DNA from: Miltoncostaea sp963823515
Lineage (GTDB): Bacteria; Actinomycetota; Thermoleophilia; Miltoncostaeales; Miltoncostaeaceae
Length of the DNA: 64,000 nucleotides
Reading direction: 5' to 3'
NCBI GenBank assembly: GCA_963823515.1
Contig: CAWGMB010000002.1
Span: 62,001 to 126,000, forward strand
A model generated the notes under the pieces. The model did no database searches. It saw only the letters and a list, made by a program, of their open reading frames with translations, and was not told the origin of the DNA. Positions 1-8,409 of this stretch are shown in pieces; the first letter of the stretch is position 1, and each line of letters begins with the position of its first letter. The position numbers and the translations under genes were made by a program.

Positions 1-701
1 TCACGCGCCCGATGCAGCGCGCAGATCGCCGCCGAGCGCGGCGACCCCAGTGTCACGGCGACCGGAACACTCCGTCACCCTCGAGCTCGCAGCGTATCGG
101 GGGCACGAGTTCCCCGCCCGATGTCATCGAGGCGACCCGCGTGAGGACGTGGGATCGGCTCGTGGGCGTGGCCTCCGCCGGCGGGCCTCGGCGACCGGCG
201 GAGGAGCCGGGAAGGCCCTGACGTCCGCCAGGACCAGGGGCCCGGCGGCGCGACGGGTGCGCCAAGATTCCGACGAGCACCGCGAACCCCGGACGCGGCT
301 GAGCGTCCATACCGGCGCCTATCGCACGCGGGGAGGCCAGGCTGAAACGGGGCTCTTCCGATCCGAGCGTGGCGAGCGGGGTGGCCGCCGAGGCGGCCGC
401 TGGGGCGTAGACGCGACAGCGGGTTCGCGGGGGGCTTCGCTCGAGCCTCACCCGACTAGGGCGAGATCGATCCGACGAACGGACCTCCCGCCGCAGCCAC
501 GAGCCGCAAGCGTCGAGCGCGCCGAATCGCGCCGGAACCCGACTCCCTCCACCGCGCCTACTCCGGACGCGCCCGGGGGCGCCTCCCCCACCGTCTTGGG
601 CGTTCCCCCACCGCATCCCTACGCCTTCAGACGCTCATACTTACGGAAACGCCACCCCGCCCAGAAGCCAAACAAGTAGCCTCTGAGCAGGGCTTTCAAG
701 G
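1..701. other. stretch without a recognisable gene
   Basis: Open frames exist on both strands, but they encode arginine/proline-rich peptides with no recognisable motif, as expected of random high-GC DNA. I see no ribosomal or regulatory RNA signature. The start of the window may cut the end of an upstream feature. The stretch ends just before the tRNA-Arg 3' end. Confidence 0.5.
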
Positions 702-775
702 CGCGCCCGGCAGGATTCGAACCTGCGACCGGCGGATTAGAAGTCCGCTGCTCTATCCAGCTGAGCTACGGGCGC
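702..775 (-). tRNA. tRNA-Arg (anticodon TCT)
   Basis: On the minus strand the sequence folds as a complete cloverleaf. The seven-base acceptor stem GCGCCCG (769-775) pairs with CGGGCGC (703-709). The D-arm begins TAGCTCAGCTGG, the anticodon loop reads CTTCTAA with TCT as anticodon, and the T-arm contains GGTTCGAATCC. The anticodon TCT reads AGA/AGG arginine codons, which are rare in such GC-rich genes. CCA is not encoded in the DNA. Confidence 0.95.
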
Positions 776-965
776 TCGCGGCTCGGACGGTATCGGACCG
801 CGGGTGGGCGGCCCCGAGCGCTGAGGCCGCCGGGGGGACGAGAACCCGCAGGCGCCCGGGGCGACTGCGGAAGACGACCTCTCCCGAGACCTCGCGCGCC
901 TCGCCGTCGTGCGCCCTGTGGGGCGGGCTCGCGGGAGCCGCACCCCGGGGGCCCCGCAGACGACA

Positions 966-1001
966 GCGGCCCCCGACCTTCTGGCGAAGGTCGGGGGCCG
1001 C
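966..1001 (-). terminator. strong hairpin downstream of the nitroreductase-like gene
   Basis: A perfect 15-bp stem (966-980 with 987-1001) encloses a 6-base loop. It lies 24 bases past the stop codon of the minus-strand gene at 1026. There is no T-tract, as is common in high-GC actinobacteria, so intrinsic termination is inferred from the stem alone. Confidence 0.7.
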
Positions 1002-1025
1002 GGGACCAGCCGGTACCGGGGAGTG

Positions 1026-2036
1026 CTAGCCCAGGTACTTGGTGGTGTCGATGTTGTGCTCCTCGAGGAGCTTCTTGAACGTCTCGGTCATCTCCTCGGG
1101 GTAGTCCGGGAGGCCGCCCTGGGCGAGCACGTCCTCGGCCCGCTTGCGGATGTTCGGACCGAAGTCCCAGTCGTCGTCGTTCATCAGGCGCTTGACCTCC
1201 TTGGCGGGCCAGGAGACCACGCCGGGGTCGCGGCTGAACTTGGCGGCGAGGGCGTCGATCTCCTTGACGCGGCCGCTGTCCGGGGCCTGCTCCTGGAGCA
1301 TGCCCTTGGCCGTCAGCACCTCATCAACGGCCGGATCGTTCTCGAACGGAACGCCGTAGGCGCCGTTGTGGAAGAGCTTGTTGTACTTCAGACGCGGACG
1401 CTGGCCGCCGGCCTTGAAGTCCTCGAGCGGGTAGCCGAAGGCGTGCGCCCAGGTGAACTTCAGGTTCGGGGTGAGGCCGAAGGCCTTCTCGACGCCGCCC
1501 GGCTTACGGCCGAAGGCGATGAGGATGCTGCCGATGTCGAGCGCGCTCGCGGCGAGCGTCGCGGCGCCGGCGGCCTGACCGGTCTCGAAGCGGAGGAGGT
1601 TCTCCGTGCGCTCGGTCGGGAAGCTCATGAGACGCGGCACCGTCTGCGTCATCGTGAACTCGTAGTTCCAGCCGTGGTACTTGGTCAGCGCGCCGGACAG
1701 CGACAGGGACGACAGGCCGTCGTTGGCGCGGCCGTACCAGGCGTTCAGGTTCGTCAGCCAGAAGATCAGGTGCGAGCTCTGGTTGATGATCTGGACGTTG
1801 AAACCGGAGACGCACTCCTCGATCTCGTCCCAGAGGTCGGAGTTGCCGCGCTCGACGACGATCGCCTCGGTGGCGTTGATGTTGCCCTGGCAGGAGGCCA
1901 GACGAGCGGACTGCAGGATCGCCTGGATCTTCCAGTCCTCGACCCGCTTGTCCGGGTCGTAGTAACGGATGCTGCGCCGGTCCCCGACGGTCTGCAGGAA
2001 TGTCTTGTCGGGAACATCGCTTGCGCTTATGGACAT
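1026..2036 (-). CDS. nitroreductase-fold family protein
   Basis: The 336-residue protein has the N-terminal pattern of the FMN-dependent nitroreductase fold: near residues 17-45 it reads RRSIRYY followed by a helix and a 'CQGNINAT' segment, matching the FMN-phosphate-binding RRSxRxF and 'sxxNxQ' motifs. It is longer than the usual 200-residue enzymes; the C-terminal third is charged and unassigned. The start was placed at MSISASD because a GGGGGG Shine-Dalgarno-like run lies just upstream and the preceding in-frame sequence is low-complexity. It is a single gene followed by a strong hairpin. The substrate cannot be told from sequence; quinones or nitro compounds are typical of the fold. Confidence 0.7.
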   Translation of the reverse strand: MSISASDVPDKTFLQTVGDRRSIRYYDPDKRVEDWKIQAILQSARLASCQGNINATEAIVVERGNSDLWDEIEECVSGFNVQIINQSSHLIFWLTNLNAWYGRANDGLSSLSLSGALTKYHGWNYEFTMTQTVPRLMSFPTERTENLLRFETGQAAGAATLAASALDIGSILIAFGRKPGGVEKAFGLTPNLKFTWAHAFGYPLEDFKAGGQRPRLKYNKLFHNGAYGVPFENDPAVDEVLTAKGMLQEQAPDSGRVKEIDALAAKFSRDPGVVSWPAKEVKRLMNDDDWDFGPNIRKRAEDVLAQGGLPDYPEEMTETFKKLLEEHNIDTTKYLG

Positions 2037-2226
2037 TAGGCCCCCCTGGGGTCGCATCGTCTGGCGTGTGTGGCTGCGTGGCGGGTTGCACACGGGACCC
2101 GCCGGCGGGAGCAATCTACACTGGCGCTCCCGCTCGTGGCGACCGTTGCGAGGTGATGTTTCGCGCACGACGGCCGGCCATCCCCGGTCGCGGGCGGGTC
2201 TCCCGACGAGCGCCGGCGCGAGTCGG

Positions 2227-2232
2227 TAATCT
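2227..2232 (+). promoter_or_regulatory. candidate -10 box of a leaderless mRNA
   Basis: TAATCT lies 8 bases before the ATG at 2241. Transcription would start at or next to the start codon. There is no Shine-Dalgarno site in the 8-base gap and no good TTGACA-type -35. Confidence 0.45.
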
Positions 2233-2240
2233 TTTCCGCC

Positions 2241-2603
2241 ATGCCAAAACTACTGTTCGTCACCGTTCCCACCGACGTCGTCCTCAACAAGGAGGGGAAG
2301 GTCCGCTTCCCCGGCTCCGAGACCGCCGTCGAGAGGTTGCAGGGCAAGGGATGGGAGGTCGAGGTCGTGGACCCGACGTGGCCCAAGCCCCTCGAACTGG
2401 CCAAGGAGGGCGGCTACGACGCCATCCTGGTCTCCACCTACAAGGCCGTCCCGCGCTCGCGCGACGCCGCCTCGATGCTCTCGCGCATGCAGGAGACGCC
2501 GGTCTCGACCGTCGGCGTGCTCCAGAAGGACGAGGCGTTCCGGACGATGGCCCCCACGGTCAACGTCCTGAAGGGCATCTCCGAGCTCCCCTTCCCCGGC
2601 TGA
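2241..2603 (+). CDS. conserved hypothetical protein, small alpha/beta fold
   Basis: This is a 120-residue protein I do not recognise. It begins with a hydrophobic strand (KLLFVTVPTDV) and has alternating strand-helix segments and an 'YDAILVSTY' strand near residue 65, which suggests a small flavodoxin- or Rossmann-like alpha/beta domain. No catalytic motif is evident. It sits alone between the divergent nitroreductase-like gene and mutS2, which is convergent and only 4 bases away. The start is supported by a TAATCT box 8 bases upstream; there is no ribosome-binding site, so translation may be leaderless. Confidence 0.6.
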   Translation: MPKLLFVTVPTDVVLNKEGKVRFPGSETAVERLQGKGWEVEVVDPTWPKPLELAKEGGYDAILVSTYKAVPRSRDAASMLSRMQETPVSTVGVLQKDEAFRTMAPTVNVLKGISELPFPG

Positions 2604-2607
2604 CCCG

Positions 2608-4998
2608 TCAGTCGGTGAGGTAGGCGATCGTCGCGCCGTCCCCGCCCTGATCGGGCGGGGCCGGCTCGGCGCGCGCCACCAGCGGGTGCTTGACGAGCTC
2701 CTCGCGCACCACCGAGCGCAGGGCCCCGGTGCCGTGCCCGTGGATGACGCGCACCGTCTCCAGCCCGGCGATCGCGGCCGCGTCGATACGCTCGCGGACC
2801 GTCCCCCGCGTCTCCTCCGCGCGGCGCCCGCGCACGTCGATCTCGAAGGACGCCGCCGGGCCCGAGGGCGGCGGCGGCGGAGCCGGTTCGGGCTCCGACC
2901 GGCGCCGCGCGGCGCGATCGCGCACCAGGCGCGCCACCGGCACGCGCATCCGCGCCGAGCCGCCCTGCACTTCCGCGCGGCCGCCCTCGATCGAGAGGAT
3001 CCGCCCCCGGAAGCCCATCTCGGGGTCGACGACCTCGTCGCCCACGGCCACCGGCTCCTGCTCCCGCGGCCCCACCGGGCTCGGGGCGCGCAACGATGCG
3101 CGGGCCCGCTGGGCCGACAGCGACGCGGCGCCGAGGCGCCGGTCGCGCTCGCGGGCGCGCTCGCCCGCGGGCTCGGCCATCTCGGCGGCCCGCCCGGCCT
3201 CCTCGCGGCGCGCCGCGGAGATCGCGCGGCGCAGATCAGAGAGCTCGCGGGTGAGTCCCGCCAGCTCGGCCTCGGCGCGCGTCCGGGCGGCGACCCGCTC
3301 CGACTCGGCGCGCTCGCGCGACGCCGCGATCCGACGCTCCAGCTCCTGCGAGCGTCCCGCGGCCGCCCGCTCGGCGCCCTCGGCGGCCAGCCGCGCCTCG
3401 CGGGCGGCCTCCAGCTCACGGTCGGCGGCCGCGCGGGCCCCGGCGGCCTCGGTCAGCAGCGCCTCCAGGGCCCTGCGCTCGGGCGGACCGGCCCGCCGGG
3501 CGGCCTCCACCACCGCCGGATCCAGGCCGAGCCCCTCGGCGATGCCCAGCGCGTGCGACGCGCCCGGCTCACCGATCTTCAGCGAGTAGAGGGGGCGGAG
3601 CGTGCGCACGTCGACCCCGACCGCGGCGTTCGAGGCCGACGGCGAGGTGCTGGCCCAGGCCTTCACCTCGGGGTGGTGGGTCGTGGCGAGCACCAGCGCC
3701 CCCTGCTCCACGAGCCGCTCGATGACCGACTGCGCCAGGCGTGAGCCCTCGTCGGGGTCGGTGCCGGCGGCCGGCTCGTCGAGGAGCACCAGCGAGCGCT
3801 CCCCGGCGACTCCCATGATCGCGACGATCCGGCGCACGTGCGCCGAGAAGGTCGACAGGCTCTCGGCGATCGACTGGTCGTCGCCGATGTCCGCGAGGAT
3901 CCGGTCGAAGACCGGCAGGCCCGCGCTCGCCGCCGGCACCCGCAGGCCGCATTGGTGCAACATCGCCAGGAGGCCGAGCGTCTTCAGGGCGACCGTCTTG
4001 CCCCCGGTGTTCGGGCCGGAGACGACCAGGGCGCGGGTGCCGGCGAGCGGCAGGTCGATCGGCACCGCCGTGGCCGGATCGAGCAGCGGATGCCGGGCCG
4101 CCCGCAGGTCGACCTCCGCCGCCGGCTCCACCCGGCAGCCGTCCCAGGCCCGCGAGAGCGCCCCCGACGCGAGCGCGCGGTCGAGCTCGGAGAGGGCTCC
4201 CGTCAGGTCGTCGAGGACCTCGCGCTCCTCCCCCACCAGGCGCGACAGCGCACGCAGGATCCGCTCCTGCTCCTCGGCCTCCTCGGCCGCCAGCTGGCGG
4301 GTGCGGTTGTTGGCCTCCACCAGGGCGATCGGCTCGACGAAGATCGTCTCGCCCGAGCCCGAGCTGTCGTGGACGATTCCCGGCACGGCCGAGCGCGACG
4401 AGGCCTTCACGGCCAGCACCGGGCGCCCCCCGCGCAACGTGGTGAACGACTCCTGCAGGTGGGTGCGCAGCCGCACGACGAGGTCGCGCAGCAGGTCGGC
4501 CGCGGCGCGGCGGGCGCCCACCAGACGGCGGCGCACCGAGGCAAGCTCGGGCGAGGCCGTGTCGAGCAGGCCGCCGTGCGGGTCGAGGGCCCGCGCGAGG
4601 GCCGTCTCCACCCGTCGCGCGGACGCCGCGCTCGGGGAGGCGACGGTCTGCGCCAGCAGCGGCGCCAGCTCCTCCAGGGGCGCGAGCGCCTCGGCCGTCT
4701 CCAACCAGATCCGCACGGTCGCCAGCACCTCGGCGAGCATCTGCGCGTCGAGGGTCGCCTCGCGCGCGGCCTGGGCCACCATCTCGCGGACGTCGAAGGC
4801 GCCGCCCGGGCCGCTGAGGCCCCGGTCGCGCAGGACGAGCGCCTCCTCGGTGCGCGCGACACGGTCGGCGACCTCGGCCGGATCGGCCGACGGCGCGATC
4901 GCCAGGGCCAGCGCGCGGCCGCCGGCGAACGAGGTCAGCCCGGCGAGCCTCTCCCGGACGACGGGCAGCTCCAGCAGCTCGGCGCTCCGTGGGTCCAC
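2608..4998 (-). CDS. mutS2: MutS2 family ATPase/endonuclease with C-terminal Smr domain
   Basis: The 796-residue protein matches the MutS2 layout and usual length of about 780. It has an N-terminal helical lever region and then a MutS ATPase with Walker A GPNTGGKT (residues 328-335), the 'GDDQSIAESLSTFSAH' signature near 372-387 and Walker B 'LVLLDEPAAGTD' near 404-413. A long Ala/Arg/Glu-rich coiled coil (about 500-620) precedes a C-terminal Smr nuclease domain containing 'IDVRGRR' and 'VRVIHGHGTGAL'. The MutS mismatch-binding domains are absent, as in the family. Known members act on recombination intermediates or on collided ribosomes; which role applies here cannot be told. The GTG start is preceded by TAGCCT six bases upstream. 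Confidence 0.93.
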   Translation of the reverse strand: MDPRSAELLELPVVRERLAGLTSFAGGRALALAIAPSADPAEVADRVARTEEALVLRDRGLSGPGGAFDVREMVAQAAREATLDAQMLAEVLATVRIWLETAEALAPLEELAPLLAQTVASPSAASARRVETALARALDPHGGLLDTASPELASVRRRLVGARRAAADLLRDLVVRLRTHLQESFTTLRGGRPVLAVKASSRSAVPGIVHDSSGSGETIFVEPIALVEANNRTRQLAAEEAEEQERILRALSRLVGEEREVLDDLTGALSELDRALASGALSRAWDGCRVEPAAEVDLRAARHPLLDPATAVPIDLPLAGTRALVVSGPNTGGKTVALKTLGLLAMLHQCGLRVPAASAGLPVFDRILADIGDDQSIAESLSTFSAHVRRIVAIMGVAGERSLVLLDEPAAGTDPDEGSRLAQSVIERLVEQGALVLATTHHPEVKAWASTSPSASNAAVGVDVRTLRPLYSLKIGEPGASHALGIAEGLGLDPAVVEAARRAGPPERRALEALLTEAAGARAAADRELEAAREARLAAEGAERAAAGRSQELERRIAASRERAESERVAARTRAEAELAGLTRELSDLRRAISAARREEAGRAAEMAEPAGERARERDRRLGAASLSAQRARASLRAPSPVGPREQEPVAVGDEVVDPEMGFRGRILSIEGGRAEVQGGSARMRVPVARLVRDRAARRRSEPEPAPPPPPSGPAASFEIDVRGRRAEETRGTVRERIDAAAIAGLETVRVIHGHGTGALRSVVREELVKHPLVARAEPAPPDQGGDGATIAYLTD

Positions 4999-5004
4999 CC
5001 CCTC

Positions 5005-5010
5005 AGGCTA
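5005..5010 (-). promoter_or_regulatory. candidate -10 box of leaderless mutS2 mRNA
   Basis: Read on the minus strand, TAGCCT is separated by six bases (GAGGGG) from the GTG start of mutS2. It lies in the short gap after the AI-2E permease stop codon, so mutS2 may be transcribed from here separately from that gene. Confidence 0.4.
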
Positions 5011-5019
5011 GCGGGGCCC

Positions 5020-6096
5020 TCACGGTCCGGCGGGCCCCCCCTCGGCCGGGACGAGCCCGTCGCCGGGTGCGCCGCCCCGGCGCATGCTCCACCACTCCTG
5101 GATCAGCACCTGCGCGATGCCCGCCACCGGGATTGCGAGGAGGGCCCCGAGGACGCCGAGGATGTTGGCCCCGATGAGGACGGCGAGGATGATCCACAGC
5201 GGGTTGAGCTGAACCGTGAAGCGGTGGATCACCGGCTGGAAGACGTTGTTCTCGATCTGCTGGTAGACGACCAGGAAGGCGATCGCGGCGACGCCGACCT
5301 GCCAGCTCTGGAAGAAGGCGACCGCGATGTAGGGCACCCCGCCGATCGTGGCGCCCACCAGGGGGACGAGCGACGCGAGCGCGGCCCACAACGCCAGCAG
5401 CAGCGCGAACGGGACGCCGACGAGCGTCAGGAAGACCCACGCCGCGAACCCGCCCGTGAGCACGACCAGGAAGATCCCGACCACGTACCCCGAGATCACC
5501 CGGTAGATCCGGTCGCAGACCCGTTCGATGCGCTCGTGGCGCTCGCCCTCCGCGTGGGACAGCGTCCAGGCGCGCAGGCGCGGCCCGTAGAGGCTGAGCA
5601 GGAAGCAGATCACCGCGATGCTGATCAGCGCGAACAGGCCGTTGACGACCCGGGAGGCCAACTCGAAGGCGGTGTCCGGGCCGGCGATGCCCTCGAGTGT
5701 CGAGGTCGCCTCCGTCTCGAGACGGTTCAGCACGCCGTACTCGCGATCGAGGTCCTGGACCAGGCTCGACTGGGAGAGGCGGTCGACGTAGGCGGGCACC
5801 TCGTCGGCGGCCTGCTGGCCGGCGTCGATGAGAGGCGGCACGAACACCAGGGCCGCGCCCGCGACCACGGCCGTCAGCAGGAGGTAGACGACGAGGATCG
5901 CCCCGGCGCGGCGCAGCCTCAATCGCCGGTGCAGGACGCTCACGAGCGGATTGATCGCCACCGCGAGGAAGGCCGCGATCGCGAGCCAGGTGAGCACGCC
6001 GCGCGAGACCCACAGCAGCCAGAGCACGAGGGCGACGCCGCCGAGGACGGCGACGACGCGCAGGATGGCGCGCGTGGATGGACCGTCGGAGGGCAC
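5020..6096 (-). CDS. AI-2E family transporter (PerM/TqsA-like permease)
   Basis: The 358-residue membrane protein has two hydrophobic helices near the N-terminus (about residues 11-45), a third near 65-85, an extracytoplasmic helical stretch, and about five more membrane segments in the C-terminal half ending with 'LIGANILGVLGALLAIPVAG'. This is the standard AI-2E/UPF0118 topology. Members export or move signalling molecules, ions or unknown substrates; the substrate here is unknown. A GTG start (GTGCCCTCC) with GGAGA six bases upstream was chosen, since longer in-frame sequence runs into the divergent ppk2 region. A second, divergent member of the family lies at 48465-49583. Confidence 0.88.
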   Translation of the reverse strand: MPSDGPSTRAILRVVAVLGGVALVLWLLWVSRGVLTWLAIAAFLAVAINPLVSVLHRRLRLRRAGAILVVYLLLTAVVAGAALVFVPPLIDAGQQAADEVPAYVDRLSQSSLVQDLDREYGVLNRLETEATSTLEGIAGPDTAFELASRVVNGLFALISIAVICFLLSLYGPRLRAWTLSHAEGERHERIERVCDRIYRVISGYVVGIFLVVLTGGFAAWVFLTLVGVPFALLLALWAALASLVPLVGATIGGVPYIAVAFFQSWQVGVAAIAFLVVYQQIENNVFQPVIHRFTVQLNPLWIILAVLIGANILGVLGALLAIPVAGIAQVLIQEWWSMRRGGAPGDGLVPAEGGPAGP

Positions 6097-6178
6097 GTGG
6101 TCTCCTTCGCCCCGTGGGGGGCGAGTCCTGGGGCGGCGACATAGGGTCCCACCACACGGCGAGGCGGGAGGCGGCGCG

Positions 6179-6955
6179 ATGGGCGGCAAGCTGAGGAACA
6201 AGGAGTACGAGGCGGAGCTGACCCGCATGCAGGCCGAGATGCTCGACCTGCAGGCCGCCGTCCGGCACGAGGGCATGCGGGTCGCCGTCGTGTTCGAGGG
6301 CCGCGACACGGCCGGCAAGGGCGGGACCATCCGGCGCATCAGCGCCGAGCTCAACCCGCGCTCCTACCGGGTCGTGGCACTCGGCGTGCCCAGCGAGCGC
6401 GAGGCCGGCCAGTGGTACTTCCAGCGCTACATCGAGCAGATGCCCGCGAAGGGCGAGATCGTCCTCTTCGACCGCAGTTGGTACAACCGCGCCGGCGTCG
6501 AGCGCGTGATGGGCTTCTGCACCCAGGACCAGGCCGAGGACTTCCTGAGCGCGGTGCCCGACCTCGAGCGCATGCTCGTGAGAGACGGGCTGATCCTCGT
6601 GAAGTACTGGCTCGACGTGAGCGCCGAGGTGCAGGAGGAGCGCTTCCAGGAGCGCGCCAACGACCCCACCAAGCGCTGGAAGCTCAGCCCGGTCAACCTC
6701 GAGGCCCGCACGAAGTACGCCGACTACACGAAGGCCCGCGACGAGATGCTCTCGCGGACCGACACCCCGCAGGCCCCCTGGTTCATCGTCAACGCCGACG
6801 ACCAGCGCCGCGCCCGGCTCAACCTGATGCAGCACCTGCTCGACCACATACCGGCCCGCAGGCGCGAGAAGAAGGTCGCCCTGCCCAGGCGGCGATCGTT
6901 CCCGAAGGACCCTCCCGCCCCCCAGCAGATCGCCCGCGTCCCGGAGCGCTGGTAG
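6179..6955 (+). CDS. ppk2: polyphosphate kinase 2 (PPK2) family protein
   Basis: The 258-residue protein has the P-loop kinase core of PPK2: Walker A GRDTAGKGGT at residues 41-50, the lid/Walker B segment DRSWYNRAGVERVMGF starting at residue 98, and the conserved 'RWKLSPVNLEA...YTKARDEM' C-terminal region. PPK2 enzymes move phosphate between polyphosphate and nucleotides. The length and the single domain fit the class I type, which mainly phosphorylates NDPs, but class cannot be fixed from sequence reading. Start ATG has GGGAGG seven bases upstream, and a TAGGGT box lies at 6142. Divergent from the AI-2E permease gene. Confidence 0.93.
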   Translation: MGGKLRNKEYEAELTRMQAEMLDLQAAVRHEGMRVAVVFEGRDTAGKGGTIRRISAELNPRSYRVVALGVPSEREAGQWYFQRYIEQMPAKGEIVLFDRSWYNRAGVERVMGFCTQDQAEDFLSAVPDLERMLVRDGLILVKYWLDVSAEVQEERFQERANDPTKRWKLSPVNLEARTKYADYTKARDEMLSRTDTPQAPWFIVNADDQRRARLNLMQHLLDHIPARRREKKVALPRRRSFPKDPPAPQQIARVPERW

Positions 6956-6969
6956 GCCCCCGGGCGCGC

Positions 6970-7419
6970 CTACCGGCCGGCTTCCGCGCCGGATCCGCGG
7001 GTCATGGCGCCGAGCACGGTCCCGAAGACCGCGTGCATCACGACCTCCTGGGCGAAGACGCGCCGGTCGGTGAGGAGCGGATCGGGCCAGTGGCCCGATC
7101 GCCGGTCGGGATGGATCCGGTCCATCAGCGCCATCCCCGGCCAGGTGGCGAGGGTCTCGACGCCGGTCCACGCCAGGCCGTCGCGCACACCGCCCCGGCC
7201 GGCGAGGCCGAACAGCGCGCCGAAGGCGGCGCCGTTCGCCAGGTGGACGGCGGCCCCCGCCACCGCCCAACGGCGCGGCGCGGCGAGGCGCCCCAGCAGG
7301 CGCACGTCGGTGTAGGTGGTGCCGAGGGCGCGCGCCGCGAGCGGCTCGAGCGCCGACCACACGGCGGCCGCCGCGGCGCCGGCCGCCGCTCCGCGGGCCG
7401 CCCGGCCCAGGGCGCTCAC
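6970..7419 (-). CDS. small integral membrane protein, unknown function
   Basis: A 149-residue Ala/Gly-rich protein with several weakly hydrophobic helices (near residues 8-25, 45-70 and 120-138). I do not recognise a family with confidence; 'HLANGAAFGALFGL' and 'MHAVFGTVLGAM' look like membrane helices. The GTG start overlaps the stop codon of the upstream FAD oxidase gene in a GTGA arrangement, so the two are almost certainly translationally coupled. This supports the short version over the longer in-frame extension, which is an antisense-like Arg-rich stretch. Confidence 0.6.
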   Translation of the reverse strand: MSALGRAARGAAAGAAAAAVWSALEPLAARALGTTYTDVRLLGRLAAPRRWAVAGAAVHLANGAAFGALFGLAGRGGVRDGLAWTGVETLATWPGMALMDRIHPDRRSGHWPDPLLTDRRVFAQEVVMHAVFGTVLGAMTRGSGAEAGR

Positions 7420-8357
7420 GCCACCACCCGCCGCGCGGCGGACATGCCGCTGTCGTACACCCGGTGGTGGTCGGCCGAGCCGAACCCGGCCCCCGTCAGC
7501 GCGTCGCCGGCCACGACGATGCGGGACCCGGGCGGGTTGATGGCGGCGGCGTCGCCGGGCGCCTCGGGGACGGCGAAGCGCCAGCGCTTGACCTGCGACC
7601 ACGCGGGCCGGGCCGCCGCCGGCCCGAGGAGGGCGGCGAGAGCGGGGAGCGCACGCTCGAGGACCTCGGCGTCGGACGCCTCGAGCAGTTCGGCGCTCGC
7701 GGCCGCGTCGAGGCGGACCACGACCGGCTCCACCCCCTCGATCGGCGGGCGCCCCTTGAGCGACTCGCGGCGCACCGCGCCGATCGGGGCGGCCGGTGCG
7801 CCGATCGCGTCCCACGAGGTGTCCGCGGCCGGCAGCCCGAGCAGGATCATCACGGCAGGCGCGTAGGAGACCGCGCGCAGGGCGGCCACCCGCGGCCCGG
7901 ACTCCGGGCTGCGCTCCAGCAGGTCGGCGGACTGCGGCGCGGGCGCGCAGAGCACGACGGCGTCCACCACCCCGTGCGTGTTGCCCTGCTCGTCGCCCAC
8001 CTCGAAGCCCCCGGACGCCGCACGAAGCGCGGCGATCCGTATCCCCGGGCGCACGTCGAGGCCGGCGGCGATCAGCTTGGGCAGGCGCGTCGCGCCGGAG
8101 GAGAAGGCGAGGCCGTCGTCCAGATCGACCCGATCATCGGCCTCCAGCGCATCGACCAGCGCGCGGAGGGCGCTGCCGGGGGGCGCCGCCACGACCGGAC
8201 TGCCGTGATCGAGGACGGTGCCCTCGGCCCGACGCGAGGCCAACCGGCCGCCCATGCCGCGGCTCTTCTCGAAGACGATCGCCTCGTGCCCGCCCGCCGT
8301 CAGTCCGCGCGCGGCCGCGAGCCCCGCGAGGCCCGCACCCACCACCGCAACACGCAT
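7416..8357 (-). CDS. FAD-dependent oxidoreductase, renalase/amine-oxidase-like
   Basis: The 313-residue protein starts with a dinucleotide-binding motif VVGAGLAGLAAARGL (residues 4-18), followed by 'FEKSRGMGGRLASRR', the R-M-G-G-R motif typical of renalase-like NAD(P)/FAD oxidoreductases. A C-terminal FAD motif 'IVVAGDALTGAGFGSA' (about residue 280) completes the fold. Such enzymes oxidise anomalous NAD(P)H isomers or unknown amines. The ATG has GGGAGG about six bases upstream. The gene is divergent from the SDR gene and overlaps a membrane protein gene downstream by four bases. Confidence 0.85.
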   Translation of the reverse strand: MRVAVVGAGLAGLAAARGLTAGGHEAIVFEKSRGMGGRLASRRAEGTVLDHGSPVVAAPPGSALRALVDALEADDRVDLDDGLAFSSGATRLPKLIAAGLDVRPGIRIAALRAASGGFEVGDEQGNTHGVVDAVVLCAPAPQSADLLERSPESGPRVAALRAVSYAPAVMILLGLPAADTSWDAIGAPAAPIGAVRRESLKGRPPIEGVEPVVVRLDAAASAELLEASDAEVLERALPALAALLGPAAARPAWSQVKRWRFAVPEAPGDAAAINPPGSRIVVAGDALTGAGFGSADHHRVYDSGMSAARRVVA

Positions 8358-8396
8358 GCGCCCTCCCGATCCCCGACTGCCCGACGCGAACGAGGT

Positions 8397-8402
8397 TACC
8401 CT
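8397..8402 (+). promoter_or_regulatory. candidate -10 box, near-leaderless
   Basis: TACCCT lies seven bases before the ATG at 8410, in the 52-base gap between two divergent genes. The GGGGG in the gap could also act as a weak ribosome-binding site, so the call is ambiguous. Confidence 0.35.
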
Positions 8403-8409
8403 GGGGGCG

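Noticed and set aside
909..2039. Long 376-residue plus-strand frame
   Set aside because: It lies antisense to the nitroreductase-fold gene, whose protein has a clear motif; the antisense frame is a high-GC shadow with no motif.
3838..6144. 768-residue plus-strand frame opposite mutS2 and the AI-2E permease
   Set aside because: Pure shadow of two well-supported minus-strand genes; it is an Arg/Gln/Asp-rich repeat-like translation typical of antisense GC-rich DNA.
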